Below, one piece after another: positions 7,910-16,518 of a stretch of 64,000 bases of DNA; the stretch's first letter is position 1, and each line of letters opens with the position of its first letter. The stretch covers positions 124,001 through 188,000 of the forward strand of contig NZ_VRYN01000003.1 of assembly GCF_008124605.1 (NCBI RefSeq). Reading direction: 5' to 3'. This DNA is from Halobacterium salinarum DSM 3754. Its GTDB lineage: Archaea > Halobacteriota > Halobacteria > Halobacteriales > Halobacteriaceae. The notes under the pieces were generated by a model, which was given only the letters and a program-made list of their open reading frames with translations, was not told the DNA's origin and did no database searches. The position numbers were made by a program, and so were the translations under genes.

Positions 7910-7957
7910 GCGCGCACCCCCGGTCTGCGAGTGTTCTTCAGTGGGGACCGATAGGTG

Positions 7958-7964
7958 TTTACTC
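7958..7964 (+). promoter_or_regulatory. TATA-like box for thiI
   Basis: TTTACTC lies 22-28 nt before the thiI ATG, which fits a leaderless start. Confidence 0.4.
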
Positions 7965-7985
7965 GCGGACTGGCTTCCACCACGC

Positions 7986-9164
7986 ATGCTTCCACCCGGG
8001 GCCGACAGCGTCGTCGTCAGGCACGGCGATGTCGGCGTGAAATCCAGTCACGTCCAGTCCGACATGGAGCGGACGCTCCGGGACAACGTCGCCGCGATGC
8101 TCGCCGACCGCGGCGTGCCCGGCGATGTCGAGCGCGAATGGGGGCGCGTCCTCGTTCGCAGTCCCGCGCCCGGCCGCGCGGCGGGTGCGGCCGCTGACAC
8201 GTTCGGCGTCGTCTCCGCCAGCCCCGCCGTCTCAGTCGCCCCCGACCTCGACGCGATCAGCGACGCGCTCGCCGCCGCCGCCCGCGCCCACTACGACGGC
8301 GGCGCGTTCGCGGTCGACGCGCGCCGCGCCGGCACCCACGACTTCGACAGCCACGACGTCAACCGCGTGGGCGGCGACGCCGTCTGGGCCGCCGTCGAGG
8401 ACGACTTCCAGCCGGTCGTTGATCTCGACGACCCGGACATCACGTTCTTCGTGGAAGTCCGGGACGCCGAGGCGTTCGTGTTCCTGACACACCGCGACGG
8501 CCCCGGTGGCATGCCGCTTGGCACCCAGCAGCCGCTGGTCGCGCTCGTCTCCGGCGGCATCGACTCGCCGGTCGCCGCCTGGGAGGCGATGCGCCGGGGC
8601 GCGCCCGTCATCCCGCTGTACCTGGCGTTGGGCGACTACGGCGGCCCCGACCATCGCGCCCGCGCCGAGGCGGCCGTGCGCACGCTCGACGACTACGCGC
8701 CCAACCACGACCTCTCGCTGCGGGTCGCGCCGGCCGGCGACGCCATCGACCGGCTGGCCGCGGCGACGGGGCGCACGCGCATGCTCTCGTTCCGGCGGTT
8801 CATGTACCGCGTCGCCGAGCACGTCGCCGAGCACGCGGGCGCGGCCGGCATCGTCACCGGGGAAGCCGTCGGCCAGAAATCCAGTCAGACCACCGCGAAC
8901 CTCGGCGTCGTCGACCGCGCCACCACGCTGCCCGTCCACCGACCGCTGCTCACGTGGGACAAACAACGCATCACCGCGGCCGCCCGCTCCATCGACACGT
9001 TCCGGGACTCCAGCCTCGACGTCGGCTGCAACCGGCTCGCGCCGCGCCAGCCGCTGACGGCCGCCCCCATCGAGAGCGTGCGCGCCGACGAACCCGACGC
9101 GCTCTTCGAGTGGGCGCGCACGGTCGCCGCCGACACCGGCCCCGTGGAGGTGGCGGTCGCGTGA
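7986..9164 (+). CDS. thiI: tRNA 4-thiouridine synthase ThiI
   Basis: A 392-aa protein with the archaeal ThiI layout and no C-terminal rhodanese domain. The N-terminal ferredoxin-like and THUMP RNA-binding domains occupy about residues 1-165. The PP-loop motif VALVSGGIDSPVAAWEAM follows, then the conserved GIVTGEAVGQKSSQTTANL segment. It adenylates U8 of tRNA and transfers sulfur to make 4-thiouridine; in many organisms ThiI also feeds the thiamine thiazole. A conserved Cys near the end (LDVGCNRLAPRQP) is a candidate for sulfur relay. The next gene starts with a GTG overlapping this stop (GTGA), so the two are translationally coupled. Confidence 0.94.
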   Translation: MLPPGADSVVVRHGDVGVKSSHVQSDMERTLRDNVAAMLADRGVPGDVEREWGRVLVRSPAPGRAAGAAADTFGVVSASPAVSVAPDLDAISDALAAAARAHYDGGAFAVDARRAGTHDFDSHDVNRVGGDAVWAAVEDDFQPVVDLDDPDITFFVEVRDAEAFVFLTHRDGPGGMPLGTQQPLVALVSGGIDSPVAAWEAMRRGAPVIPLYLALGDYGGPDHRARAEAAVRTLDDYAPNHDLSLRVAPAGDAIDRLAAATGRTRMLSFRRFMYRVAEHVAEHAGAAGIVTGEAVGQKSSQTTANLGVVDRATTLPVHRPLLTWDKQRITAAARSIDTFRDSSLDVGCNRLAPRQPLTAAPIESVRADEPDALFEWARTVAADTGPVEVAVA

Positions 9165-9613
9165 CCGACGTGCTGATCCTCGGGACCGACGACGACCCGT
9201 CGCTGCGGGCGGCGCTGTTCGAGTACGAGACGGCGCGGCGCGCGCTGTCGACCTACGACGTGCGGTCGCCGTACGCCAACACCGTGGCCGTGACCACCGT
9301 CAGCCTCGGGGCGGCGGTGTCGCTGTTGAACGACCTGAACTGGTATCTCGCCCGGCTCGCCGACGCCGCGATGGTTCGCGACCCGTCCGTGGCGGAACAC
9401 GAGTGGCTGTCACGCGACGTGGCCGCCCGCGTGCGAGCGGGCGATCTCCCGGCGGCCGAGACGGACGCCCGCCTGAAGCTCTACGGGATCGTCGACGGCG
9501 CGCTCGTCGAGCCGATCTACGCCACCCGGGAGGGCGACGAGGTGCCGGCGTACGACCGCCGCGCGGTCGACGACACGCTGCCGGTGCGGGTGACCGCCGC
9601 GGAGTTCCAGTAG
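9161..9613 (+). CDS. Conserved haloarchaeal protein coupled to thiI (DUF5804-like)
   Basis: A 150-aa soluble acidic protein. The start is a GTG at 9161-9163 overlapping the thiI stop. The strongest region is residues 20-70 (LFEYETARRALSTYDVRSPY then NTVAVTTVSLGAAVSLLNDL), which I believe corresponds to DUF5804. I cannot give an activity. Its tight coupling to thiI hints at a helper role in tRNA thiolation or sulfur handling, but that is inference from position only. It runs towards cysK on the opposite strand with a 13-bp gap between the stops. Confidence 0.7.
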   Translation: MTDVLILGTDDDPSLRAALFEYETARRALSTYDVRSPYANTVAVTTVSLGAAVSLLNDLNWYLARLADAAMVRDPSVAEHEWLSRDVAARVRAGDLPAAETDARLKLYGIVDGALVEPIYATREGDEVPAYDRRAVDDTLPVRVTAAEFQ

Positions 9614-9626
9614 CGCCGCGGATCGG

Positions 9627-10610
9627 TCAGTCGAACACGCCCGCCGAGAGGTATCGCTCGCCGGTGTCGGGCAGGATCGTGACGACCAGCGGGCAGTCGT
9701 CGGGTCCGTCACCACCGTCCGCGATGGCGTCCGGATCGCCGACGGCGTCGGCGTCGAAGCTGACGTCCGGGCAGTCAAGCGAGGGGTCGGCGATGCGCTC
9801 GGCGGTCCGGGTGGCCGCCAGCGCCGCCGCGCCGCTGGACTGGCCCACGAGCACGCCCTCCTCGCGGGCGAGCCGCCGCGTCTCGGCTTCCGCCGCGTCC
9901 ACCGCCACGGTTTCGACGGTGTCGATCAGCTCCCGGTCGAGGTTGTCGCTGACGAACCCCGGCCCCATCCCCTGGAAGTCGTCGTCGCCCGATTCGCCCG
10001 TCGACAGCACCGCGTTCGCCTCCGGCTCGACCGCGACCACGGACATCTCGGGATGGGCCTCCCGGAGCCTGGTTGCGGTCCCGGTGATCGTGCCGCCGGT
10101 CCCGACGCCCGCAACGAGCGCGTCGATCTCGCGGCCCTCGACCTGGTCGAGGATCTCCTCGGCGGTCGTCCGGTAGTGGGCGCGCGGGTTCGCGGGGTTC
10201 TCGAACTGTCCCACCCGGAACGCGCCGGTGTCGGCGGCGACCCGGTCGGCCACCTGGTTCGCGGTCTCCATGCCGGCGTCCACCAGCTCCAGGTCCGCGC
10301 CGTACGCGCGCAGCAGTTGCTTGCGCTCCGTGGACATCGACGCCGGCATCACGATCGTGAGGGCGTAGCCGCGGGCGGCGGCGGTCAGCGCCAGCCCGAT
10401 CCCCGTGTTCCCGCTGGTCGCCTCGACCAACTGGTCGCCGGGCTGGATCTCGCCCGCGCGCTCGGCGGCCAACACCATCTCCCTGGCCGGCCGGTCTTTC
10501 GCCGAGCCGGCGGGGTTGAACCCCTCCAGCTTCGCCGCGATGGTCGCACCCTCGGGTGCCGTGAGCCGAACGAGTGGCGTCCCGATGGCGTCCAGGATGC
10601 TGTCTTTCAT
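9627..10610 (-). CDS. cysK: Cysteine synthase (O-acetylserine sulfhydrylase), PLP-dependent
   Basis: A 327-aa fold-type II PLP enzyme. Markers are LEGFNPAGSAKDRPA with the Schiff-base lysine, VEATSGNTGIGLAL for the substrate loop, and AGVGTGGTITGTA for the phosphate-binding loop. It makes cysteine from O-acetylserine and sulfide in the cytoplasm. An insertion before the C-terminus (about residues 275-305) is rich in Asp and Cys/Asp, an acidic feature typical of halophilic versions. The ATG at 10610 fits the family; an upstream extension of 40 codons is not conserved-looking. Its neighbour thiI also uses sulfur from cysteine, so cysteine supply and thiolation sit side by side. It could alternatively use O-phosphoserine. 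Confidence 0.93.
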   Translation of the reverse strand: MKDSILDAIGTPLVRLTAPEGATIAAKLEGFNPAGSAKDRPAREMVLAAERAGEIQPGDQLVEATSGNTGIGLALTAAARGYALTIVMPASMSTERKQLLRAYGADLELVDAGMETANQVADRVAADTGAFRVGQFENPANPRAHYRTTAEEILDQVEGREIDALVAGVGTGGTITGTATRLREAHPEMSVVAVEPEANAVLSTGESGDDDFQGMGPGFVSDNLDRELIDTVETVAVDAAEAETRRLAREEGVLVGQSSGAAALAATRTAERIADPSLDCPDVSFDADAVGDPDAIADGGDGPDDCPLVVTILPDTGERYLSAGVFD

Positions 10611-10691
10611 TGCCCCGACGTACGTGGCTGTGGAGTAAACGTGTAACGGGCGCGGCCAGCGTTTCCCAGTCGTCGCTTGCCAGGGGGCCGG

Positions 10692-10699
10692 GGTTTTTG
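10692..10699 (+). promoter_or_regulatory. TATA-like box for the thioredoxin-fold gene
   Basis: GTTTTTGT lies about 25-32 nt before a GTG at 10724 and about 40-47 nt before the ATG at 10739. If transcripts are leaderless, the GTG would be the real start, adding five residues. Confidence 0.35.
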
Positions 10700-10738
10700 T
10701 CCGCGAGCAGCCAACCCCCAGGCGTGTCACTCACCACG

Positions 10739-11089
10739 ATGGAGCCGAACCCGGCGTGGGACGCGGAGTCGTATCCGGCCGTGATCGAGGCGTTCGAATC
10801 GCTGCCCGCGGACGCGACCGTGCACGTCTGGGGCGGGGACTGGTGTGGCGACTGCCGGTCCCAGCTCCCGGATTTCGCCGCCGCGCTCGCCGCCAGCGGC
10901 GTCGAACCGGCCGTGCACCCGGTGTCGCGGGGCGACGACGGAAAAACCGGGCCGCGCGTCGACGAGTACGGCATCGACCGCATCCCGACGGTCGTCGTCG
11001 AAGGCGCCGACGGCACCGAACACGCGCGCTTCGAGGAGCGCGACTCGCTCCCGCCCGAGCGCTATCTGGCGGACGCGCTCAGCGACTGA
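10739..11089 (+). CDS. Thioredoxin-fold protein with WCGDC active site
   Basis: A 116-aa single-domain protein. The active site WGGDWCGDCRSQLPDF places Cys36 and Cys39 after the first thioredoxin strand, and a cis-proline pattern follows (YGIDRIPTVVVEG). This matches TlpA/thioredoxin-like dithiol proteins of the cytoplasm. It is probably a disulfide reductase or a thiol partner for a specific enzyme. The start could also be GTG at 10724, five codons upstream. Its 3' end overlaps by 11 bp the end of the COG1331 gene on the opposite strand, which itself has a thioredoxin-like N-terminus. Confidence 0.85.
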   Translation: MEPNPAWDAESYPAVIEAFESLPADATVHVWGGDWCGDCRSQLPDFAAALAASGVEPAVHPVSRGDDGKTGPRVDEYGIDRIPTVVVEGADGTEHARFEERDSLPPERYLADALSD

Positions 11090-13244
11090 ACTCGGCGAGC
11101 CACTCGGTGATGCCCGCAGCGTCGTCCAGCGGCGGCGAGCACGCCCGCCGGCAGACGTACGCGCGCGGCGTGCCGTCGTCGCCACCAGTTCGGCCCGCCC
11201 ACAGCGGCGGCACCGACGCCTGGTCCAGCGTGGACTGCCAGGCGTCCAGGCCGTCCTCGGTCGGGGGCCGCCTGGACAGCAGCCGGTCGGGCAGGTACGC
11301 CGCGCCGACGGCGTCGCGCCACGCGTCGGGGAGGTCGTCGGCGGCCACCGTGATCTCGCGGCGGCCGCCGGCGCGCGTGTCCGCCGCGAGCACGAGCTCG
11401 GGGTGGCGGCCTGGAGACTCCGCGATGTGGCTGCCGTACCGCGACAGCAGCGCCGCGGCGGCGTCGTCGTAGCCGGCCGCGGGCGCGAACGCAGCCAGCG
11501 CGTCGAGGGTGTCCGCGGCCACGCCGACCGGGCTGGGGGTAGAGCCGGTCCCGGTCGCCTGCGAGCGCACGGCCACGTCGTCGACCGACGCGGGCGTTTC
11601 ATAGAGCACGCCCGCCGACGCGTCGTAGCACGCCTCAAGCATGGCGTCGGCGAGATCCAGCGCGAAGTCGAGGTGGGCCACGGCTCCGGTGGCCTCGTAG
11701 GTGGCCAGCGCGCCGGCGGCGAGGAACGCGTAGTCGGCGGCGTACCCGACGCCCGCGACATCACCGCCGATGCTGCGGCGGGCGAGCCGGTCGCCGTCCC
11801 AGAGCGTGTCGCGTGCGAACGCGATGGCGTCGGCGGCGCGCTCGGCGAACCGGTCGTCGAGTGCCAGCCCGGCCTCGGCGTACGCGCGCGCCATCAGGCC
11901 GTTCCACCCGGCGAGCACTTTCTCGTCGCGCGCGGGCCGTGGGCGGTCGGCTCGGGCCGCCCGCAGGCGCGCGTCGATCACGTCACACCACGCCTCGGCC
12001 GTGGCGGGGGCGGTGTCGAAGGCGTCCGCGATGGCACCCACCGACGCCGACACGGTGGGGACGGTGGTCCCGCCCTCGAAGTTCCCCGTGTCGTCGATAC
12101 CGTAGCGCCGGCACGCGGCGTCAACGAGCACGTCCGCGTCCGCGGTGTCGCAGGGTGCAGCGGCGGCGTGATCGCGCATCGCGGCGGCGACGCGATCGGG
12201 CGTCCACACGTAGTATGCGCCCTCCTCGCGGTCGCCGTCGGGGGCGTCCGGGGGTGGGCTGCGGGCGTCGAGTGTGGCGTAGAACCCGCCGTCGGGGTGG
12301 CCAAGCTCGCGGTCGACGAACGTCAGCGTGGACCGCGCGACATCGGCGTACCGGCTGTCGCCGAGGGCGCGGTAGCCGTCGACGTACAGCCGCGCCAGCG
12401 CCGCCTGGTCGTACAGCATCTTCTCGAAGTGGGGCACCGTCCACTCGCGGTCCGTGCAGTATCGGTGGAACCCGCCGCCGACGTGGTCGTGGAGGCCGCC
12501 GTCGGCCATCGCGGTGAGGGTGTGGCGGGCGGCGCTGGCGGCGCGCGCGCCGTCCCCGGCGTCGCGCTGTGTCGCCCGCAGGAGCACGCGCAGGCGGCCC
12601 GCATGGGGGAACTTCTGGCCGCGCCCGAACCCGCCGTGTGTGGCGTCGGCCGCGTCGGCGATGCTGCCGGCGGCCGCGGGCAGCGGCGAGTCGGTGCCCG
12701 CGTCGTCGACGGGGTCGGGCACGGATTCCAGTTCCCCGCGGGCTGCCTGCAGCCACTGCTCGGCGCGCGCGTCGAGGTCCCCGCGGTTCTCCCGCCAGTT
12801 CGCGGTCACATCCTCAAGCAGGCTCTCGAACCCTGGCTGGTCGCGCGTCGGTTCCTTGGGGACGTAGGTTGTGATGTAGAAGGGCTTGCGCTCGGGCGTG
12901 AGGAACACCGACAGCGGCCACCCCCCGCTGCCGCGCGTGACCTGTGAGACGGTCATGTAGAGGTCGTCGACGTCCGGGCGCTGCTCGCGGTCGACTTTCA
13001 CCGGGACGAACTGCTCGTTCAGGACGGCAGCGATCTCCGGGTCGGCGAACGACTCCTCGGCCATGACGTGACACCAGTGGCACGCCGAGTAGCCGATCGA
13101 GAGGAAGATCGGCACGTCGTGTTCGCGGGCGGCGGAAAACGCCGGTTCGCCCCACGGCTGCCAGTTCACCGGGTTGTCGGCGTGCTGGCGGAGGTACGGG
13201 CTGGCCGCCTCGTCCAAGCGGTTGCGGGCGGTCGGATGGGTCAT
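11079..13244 (-). CDS. Thioredoxin-domain/glycosidase-like protein (COG1331, YyaL/SPATA20 family)
   Basis: A 721-aa protein of the widespread YyaL family. Residues 1-160 carry a thioredoxin-like domain with the family signature SPYLRQHADNPVNWQPWG, SIGYSACHWCHVM (C-H-W-C in the redox position), and RPDVDDLYM plus GGWPLSVFLTP. The rest is an alpha/alpha-toroid domain resembling glycosidases of the GlcNAc-2-epimerase type (GGGFHRYCTDREWTVPHFEKMLYDQA). The substrate of this family is unknown. The full length is as expected. The start at 13244 is the first codon of the family pattern. Its 3' end overlaps by 11 bp the convergent thioredoxin-fold gene. Confidence 0.92.
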   Translation of the reverse strand: MTHPTARNRLDEAASPYLRQHADNPVNWQPWGEPAFSAAREHDVPIFLSIGYSACHWCHVMAEESFADPEIAAVLNEQFVPVKVDREQRPDVDDLYMTVSQVTRGSGGWPLSVFLTPERKPFYITTYVPKEPTRDQPGFESLLEDVTANWRENRGDLDARAEQWLQAARGELESVPDPVDDAGTDSPLPAAAGSIADAADATHGGFGRGQKFPHAGRLRVLLRATQRDAGDGARAASAARHTLTAMADGGLHDHVGGGFHRYCTDREWTVPHFEKMLYDQAALARLYVDGYRALGDSRYADVARSTLTFVDRELGHPDGGFYATLDARSPPPDAPDGDREEGAYYVWTPDRVAAAMRDHAAAAPCDTADADVLVDAACRRYGIDDTGNFEGGTTVPTVSASVGAIADAFDTAPATAEAWCDVIDARLRAARADRPRPARDEKVLAGWNGLMARAYAEAGLALDDRFAERAADAIAFARDTLWDGDRLARRSIGGDVAGVGYAADYAFLAAGALATYEATGAVAHLDFALDLADAMLEACYDASAGVLYETPASVDDVAVRSQATGTGSTPSPVGVAADTLDALAAFAPAAGYDDAAAALLSRYGSHIAESPGRHPELVLAADTRAGGRREITVAADDLPDAWRDAVGAAYLPDRLLSRRPPTEDGLDAWQSTLDQASVPPLWAGRTGGDDGTPRAYVCRRACSPPLDDAAGITEWLAEFSR

Positions 13245-13300
13245 GCCCCCCGGTAGCGCGCCCGCGCGGGTAAACCCCGGTGTCGCGTCACCGCCGGCCG

Positions 13301-13312
13301 GTGGTATACCAC
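13301..13312. promoter_or_regulatory. Perfect 12-bp palindrome between the COG1331 gene and purD
   Basis: GTGGTATACCAC is a perfect palindrome in the 134-bp divergent gap. It lies 36 bp before the purD TATA-like box and 57 bp before the COG1331 start. The size and position fit an operator for a dimeric regulator. The central TATA could also act as a core promoter for the leftward gene, though the spacing is long. Confidence 0.4.
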
Positions 13313-13347
13313 GTCCGTGGATAGATCCGCCACGAGAAAGGAGAACG

Positions 13348-13354
13348 TTTACAC
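13348..13354 (+). promoter_or_regulatory. TATA-like box for purD
   Basis: TTTACAC lies 25-31 nt before the purD ATG, consistent with leaderless transcription. Confidence 0.5.
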
Positions 13355-13378
13355 TGTCGTGGGGAGTCGGTGGCGGGT

Positions 13379-14671
13379 ATGACCGAACGTGTCCTCCTGC
13401 TCGGCGGTGGCGGCCGAGAGCACGCGCTGGCAGACGCGCTCGCCGACGACTGCACCCTCTACGCGGCTGGGTCCACCCGTAATCCCGGCATCGACGCGCT
13501 CGCCGACGACCTCACGATCCTCGATCCGGCAGACCCCGCGGCGGTCGTCGACCACGCCACGGCCGTCGACGCCACCCTCGTGGTCGTCGGCCCCGAGGCC
13601 CCGCTCGCCGCCGGCGTCGTGGACGCGCTGTCCGACGCCGGCATCTACGCGTTCGGCCCCACACAGGCCGACGCCCGCATCGAGACGGACAAACAGTTTC
13701 AGCGGGAGTTCATGGCCGCCAACGACGTCCCCGGGCAGGCCGACTTCGAGACGTTCGACGGCTCGGACGCGGCCGCCGACTACGTCACCGGCGTCGACGG
13801 CCACGTCGCGGTCAAGCCCGCGGGGCTCACCGGCGGCAAGGGCGTCCGCGTCACCGGCGACCAGCTCTCGAAGCCGGCGGCCGCCGACTACATCCGCACC
13901 AGCGACCACGACGACTGGGTCATCGAGGAGCGCCTCGACGGCGTCGAGATCACGGTCCAGGCGCTGGTCGCCAACGGCGACATCCGGACCACGCCGGTCG
14001 TCCACGACCACGGCCGCGCCTACGAGGGCGACGACGGCCCGAACACGGGCGGCATGGGCAGCATCGCCGGCCCCGGGCGGCTGGTGCCGTTCGCCACCGA
14101 CGCCGACTACCAGGCCGCCGTCGACACCATCCGCGCCGTCGTCGACGGGCTCGAAGACTACCGCGGCGTGCTCTACGGCCAGTTCATGCTCACCGCCGAC
14201 GGCCCCAAAGTCGTGGAGTTCAACGCCCGGTTCGGCGACCCCGAAGCCATGAACACGCTGACCACGATGGAGACGCCGCTCCTGGACGTGCTGGCTGCGG
14301 CCCGCGATGGCGAAGCGCTGCCCGAGCTCGCCTTCTCGGAGCCGGCGACGGTCTGCACGTACGCCGTTCCGGACGGCTACCCGACCGATCCCACGGGCGG
14401 CACCACCATCACCATCGACGACGCGTCGACGGGGGACGCGGAGCTGTTCTACGCCAGCGTCGACGCCCACGACGACGGCACCCTCACGACCACCACGTCG
14501 CGGTCGTTCGCCGTCGTCGGTACCGGCGACAGCATCCCCGCCGCCGCCACCTCTGTCGACGCCGCGCTCGCAGACCTGCCCGACGGCGTGCGCGTGCGCC
14601 GGGACATCGGCAGTGAAACGCTCTTAGCGGACCGCAACGCCCGCATGCGCCGCCTGCGAGACGGTCAGTAG
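13379..14671 (+). CDS. purD: Phosphoribosylamine-glycine ligase (GARS)
   Basis: A 430-aa ATP-grasp enzyme for the second step of purine synthesis, joining glycine to phosphoribosylamine. Visible motifs are RVLLLGGGGREHAL at the N-terminus, VVGPEAPLAAGVVDAL, the ATP-grasp loop VAVKPAGLTGGKGV, and NTGGMGSIAGPG. Late in the protein, VVEFNARFGDPEAMNTL marks the catalytic metal site. The length is normal for monofunctional PurD. Alternative starts a few codons upstream were rejected by TATA spacing. The last 7 bp overlap the end of sdhA on the opposite strand. Confidence 0.96.
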   Translation: MTERVLLLGGGGREHALADALADDCTLYAAGSTRNPGIDALADDLTILDPADPAAVVDHATAVDATLVVVGPEAPLAAGVVDALSDAGIYAFGPTQADARIETDKQFQREFMAANDVPGQADFETFDGSDAAADYVTGVDGHVAVKPAGLTGGKGVRVTGDQLSKPAAADYIRTSDHDDWVIEERLDGVEITVQALVANGDIRTTPVVHDHGRAYEGDDGPNTGGMGSIAGPGRLVPFATDADYQAAVDTIRAVVDGLEDYRGVLYGQFMLTADGPKVVEFNARFGDPEAMNTLTTMETPLLDVLAAARDGEALPELAFSEPATVCTYAVPDGYPTDPTGGTTITIDDASTGDAELFYASVDAHDDGTLTTTTSRSFAVVGTGDSIPAAATSVDAALADLPDGVRVRRDIGSETLLADRNARMRRLRDGQ

Positions 14672-16512
14672 GAGCGCGTCTTCGGCTCGTAGGTGTCGTC
14701 GTGCCCCTCAAGCAGCACCGGGCGGTACCACAGGTCGGGGTCGCCGTCGTTCCACGACACCATCGTGTGTTTGAGCCACTCGTCGTCCTTGCGCTCCTGG
14801 TGTTCCTTGCGCCAGTGTGCGCCCCGGAACTCGTCGCGGGCCAACGCCCCGATGGTGATCATCTCCGCGACGTCCAGGAGGTTGCGCGTCTCGATCGTGT
14901 GTTGCAGGTCCGTGTTGAACGTCCGCGACTTGTCGGCGACGTAGACGTCCTGGTAGCGCTTGCGCGCGTCCTGGATGTCCGCGAGCGCCTGCTTGAGGCC
15001 GTCCTCGGTGCGGAACACGTTGACGTTCTCGGTCATCGACTGCTGGAGGTCGGCGCGCACGTCGGCGTGGTTGACGCCGTCCTCGCGGCCCAGCAGCGCC
15101 TCGATGCGCTCCTCTTCGGTGGTCGCCGTGTCCGCGACCACGTCGGTCGGTGCGCGGGTGTCCACCGCGCCCTGTGCGCCGCCGTCGGTGGCCGGCTCCG
15201 CGACGCCCGCGTCGCCGTCGGGCGCGCCCGTCGGCACGCTGAGCTCGTCGTGTTCGAGGGCGTCACTGGGCCCGGTCTCGATGAGCGGGTCGGCCATCTC
15301 CTTGCCGGCGGCGTGGCGGCCCGCGAGCGCGCCGAACACGATGAGCTCCGGCAGCGCGTTCCCGCCGAGGCGGTTCGCGCCGTGGAGACTCACGCACGCA
15401 CACTCGCCGGCGGCGTACAGCCCGCTGACACACGTCTCCCCGAACTCGTTGGTTTCGATGCCGCCCATGGCGTAATGCTGGCCGGGCTTGACGGGCATCG
15501 GCTCCTCGAGCCCGTTGACGCCCTCGAAGTCCTCGGCCAGGTGGAGGATGTTCTCCAGGCGGTCGGTGATGCGCTCCTCGCCGAGGTGGCGCATGTCGAG
15601 GTAGATGTGTTCGTCGTCGACGCCACGGCCCTCGTTGATCTCCGTGAGCTCCGCCCGCGACACCACGTCTCGGGACGCCAGCTCGCCGTCGTTGGTGGCG
15701 TAGCCGTGCTCGAACATGAACCGCTCGCCCTCGCCGTTGTAGAGGATGCCGCCCTCGCCACGCACGCCCTCGCTGATGAGGACGCCCGTCGACGGCAGCG
15801 TCGTCGGATGGAACTGGATCATCTCCATGTCCTCGACGGGGACGCCGGCGCGGTACGCCATCGCCACGCCGTCGCCGGTGTTCGCGACGGCGTTGGTCGT
15901 GTGATCGAACGCCTGCCCGATCCCGCCGGTCGCCAGGATGACGCTGTCACTGGCTTTGAACCCCGCGATCTCGCCGGACTGCACGTCCCACGCCACGACG
16001 CCGTGGCATTCGCGGTCGTTGGGGTTGTCCTCGTCGGTGACCGCCAGCTCCGAGACGTACCACTCGTCGTACACCTCGATGCCGCGTTTCACGACCTGCT
16101 CGTAGAGCGTGTGCAGCATGTGGTGGCCGGTCTCGGCCCCGGCGTACGTGGTCCGCGGGAACGACAGCCCGCCGAACGGCCGCTGGCTCACGCGCCCGTC
16201 GTCCTCCCGGGAGAACGGCATCCCCCAATGCTCCAGTTGAATGACCTCGTCGGGCGCGGTCTTCGCGAAGGTGTCGATGGCCGGGGCGTCCCCGAGGTAG
16301 TCCGACCCCTTCATCGTGTCGTACGCGTGGTCCTCCCACGAGTCTCCGTCACGGAGCGCGGCGTTGATGCCGCCCTCCGCGGCCCCGGTGTGGCTGCGCA
16401 CCGGGTGGAGCTTCGTGACGATCGCTACGTCTGCGCCTTCCTCTTGGGCGGCGATGGCTGCGCGGAGTCCCGCGCCGCCGCCGCCGACCACGATGACGTC
16501 GTGCTCGTACAT
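14665..16512 (-). CDS. sdhA: Succinate dehydrogenase flavoprotein subunit
   Basis: A 615-aa flavoprotein that oxidises succinate to fumarate on the inner face of the membrane. It has the FAD-binding VVGGGGAGLRAAIAAQEEGA, the covalent-FAD histidine context RSHTGAAEGGINAAL, the substrate-loop FHPTTLPSTGVLISEG, and the active-site R-G-E-G-G-I. The conserved HYAMGGIETNEFGE and HGANRLGGNALPE segments follow. A poorly ordered acidic/Ala insertion (about residues 415-470) separates the FAD domain from the helical domain, longer than in bacterial enzymes. It is the last gene of sdhCDBA, 6 bp after sdhB. Its stop overlaps purD by 7 bp. Confidence 0.96.
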   Translation of the reverse strand: MYEHDVIVVGGGGAGLRAAIAAQEEGADVAIVTKLHPVRSHTGAAEGGINAALRDGDSWEDHAYDTMKGSDYLGDAPAIDTFAKTAPDEVIQLEHWGMPFSREDDGRVSQRPFGGLSFPRTTYAGAETGHHMLHTLYEQVVKRGIEVYDEWYVSELAVTDEDNPNDRECHGVVAWDVQSGEIAGFKASDSVILATGGIGQAFDHTTNAVANTGDGVAMAYRAGVPVEDMEMIQFHPTTLPSTGVLISEGVRGEGGILYNGEGERFMFEHGYATNDGELASRDVVSRAELTEINEGRGVDDEHIYLDMRHLGEERITDRLENILHLAEDFEGVNGLEEPMPVKPGQHYAMGGIETNEFGETCVSGLYAAGECACVSLHGANRLGGNALPELIVFGALAGRHAAGKEMADPLIETGPSDALEHDELSVPTGAPDGDAGVAEPATDGGAQGAVDTRAPTDVVADTATTEEERIEALLGREDGVNHADVRADLQQSMTENVNVFRTEDGLKQALADIQDARKRYQDVYVADKSRTFNTDLQHTIETRNLLDVAEMITIGALARDEFRGAHWRKEHQERKDDEWLKHTMVSWNDGDPDLWYRPVLLEGHDDTYEPKTRSY

Positions 16513-16518
16513 GAGTTG

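Noticed and set aside
10845-12947. 700-codon plus-strand frame opposite the COG1331 gene
   Set aside because: It is the antisense shadow of a protein with clear YyaL-family signatures; its own sequence is Arg/Gly-rich with no motif.
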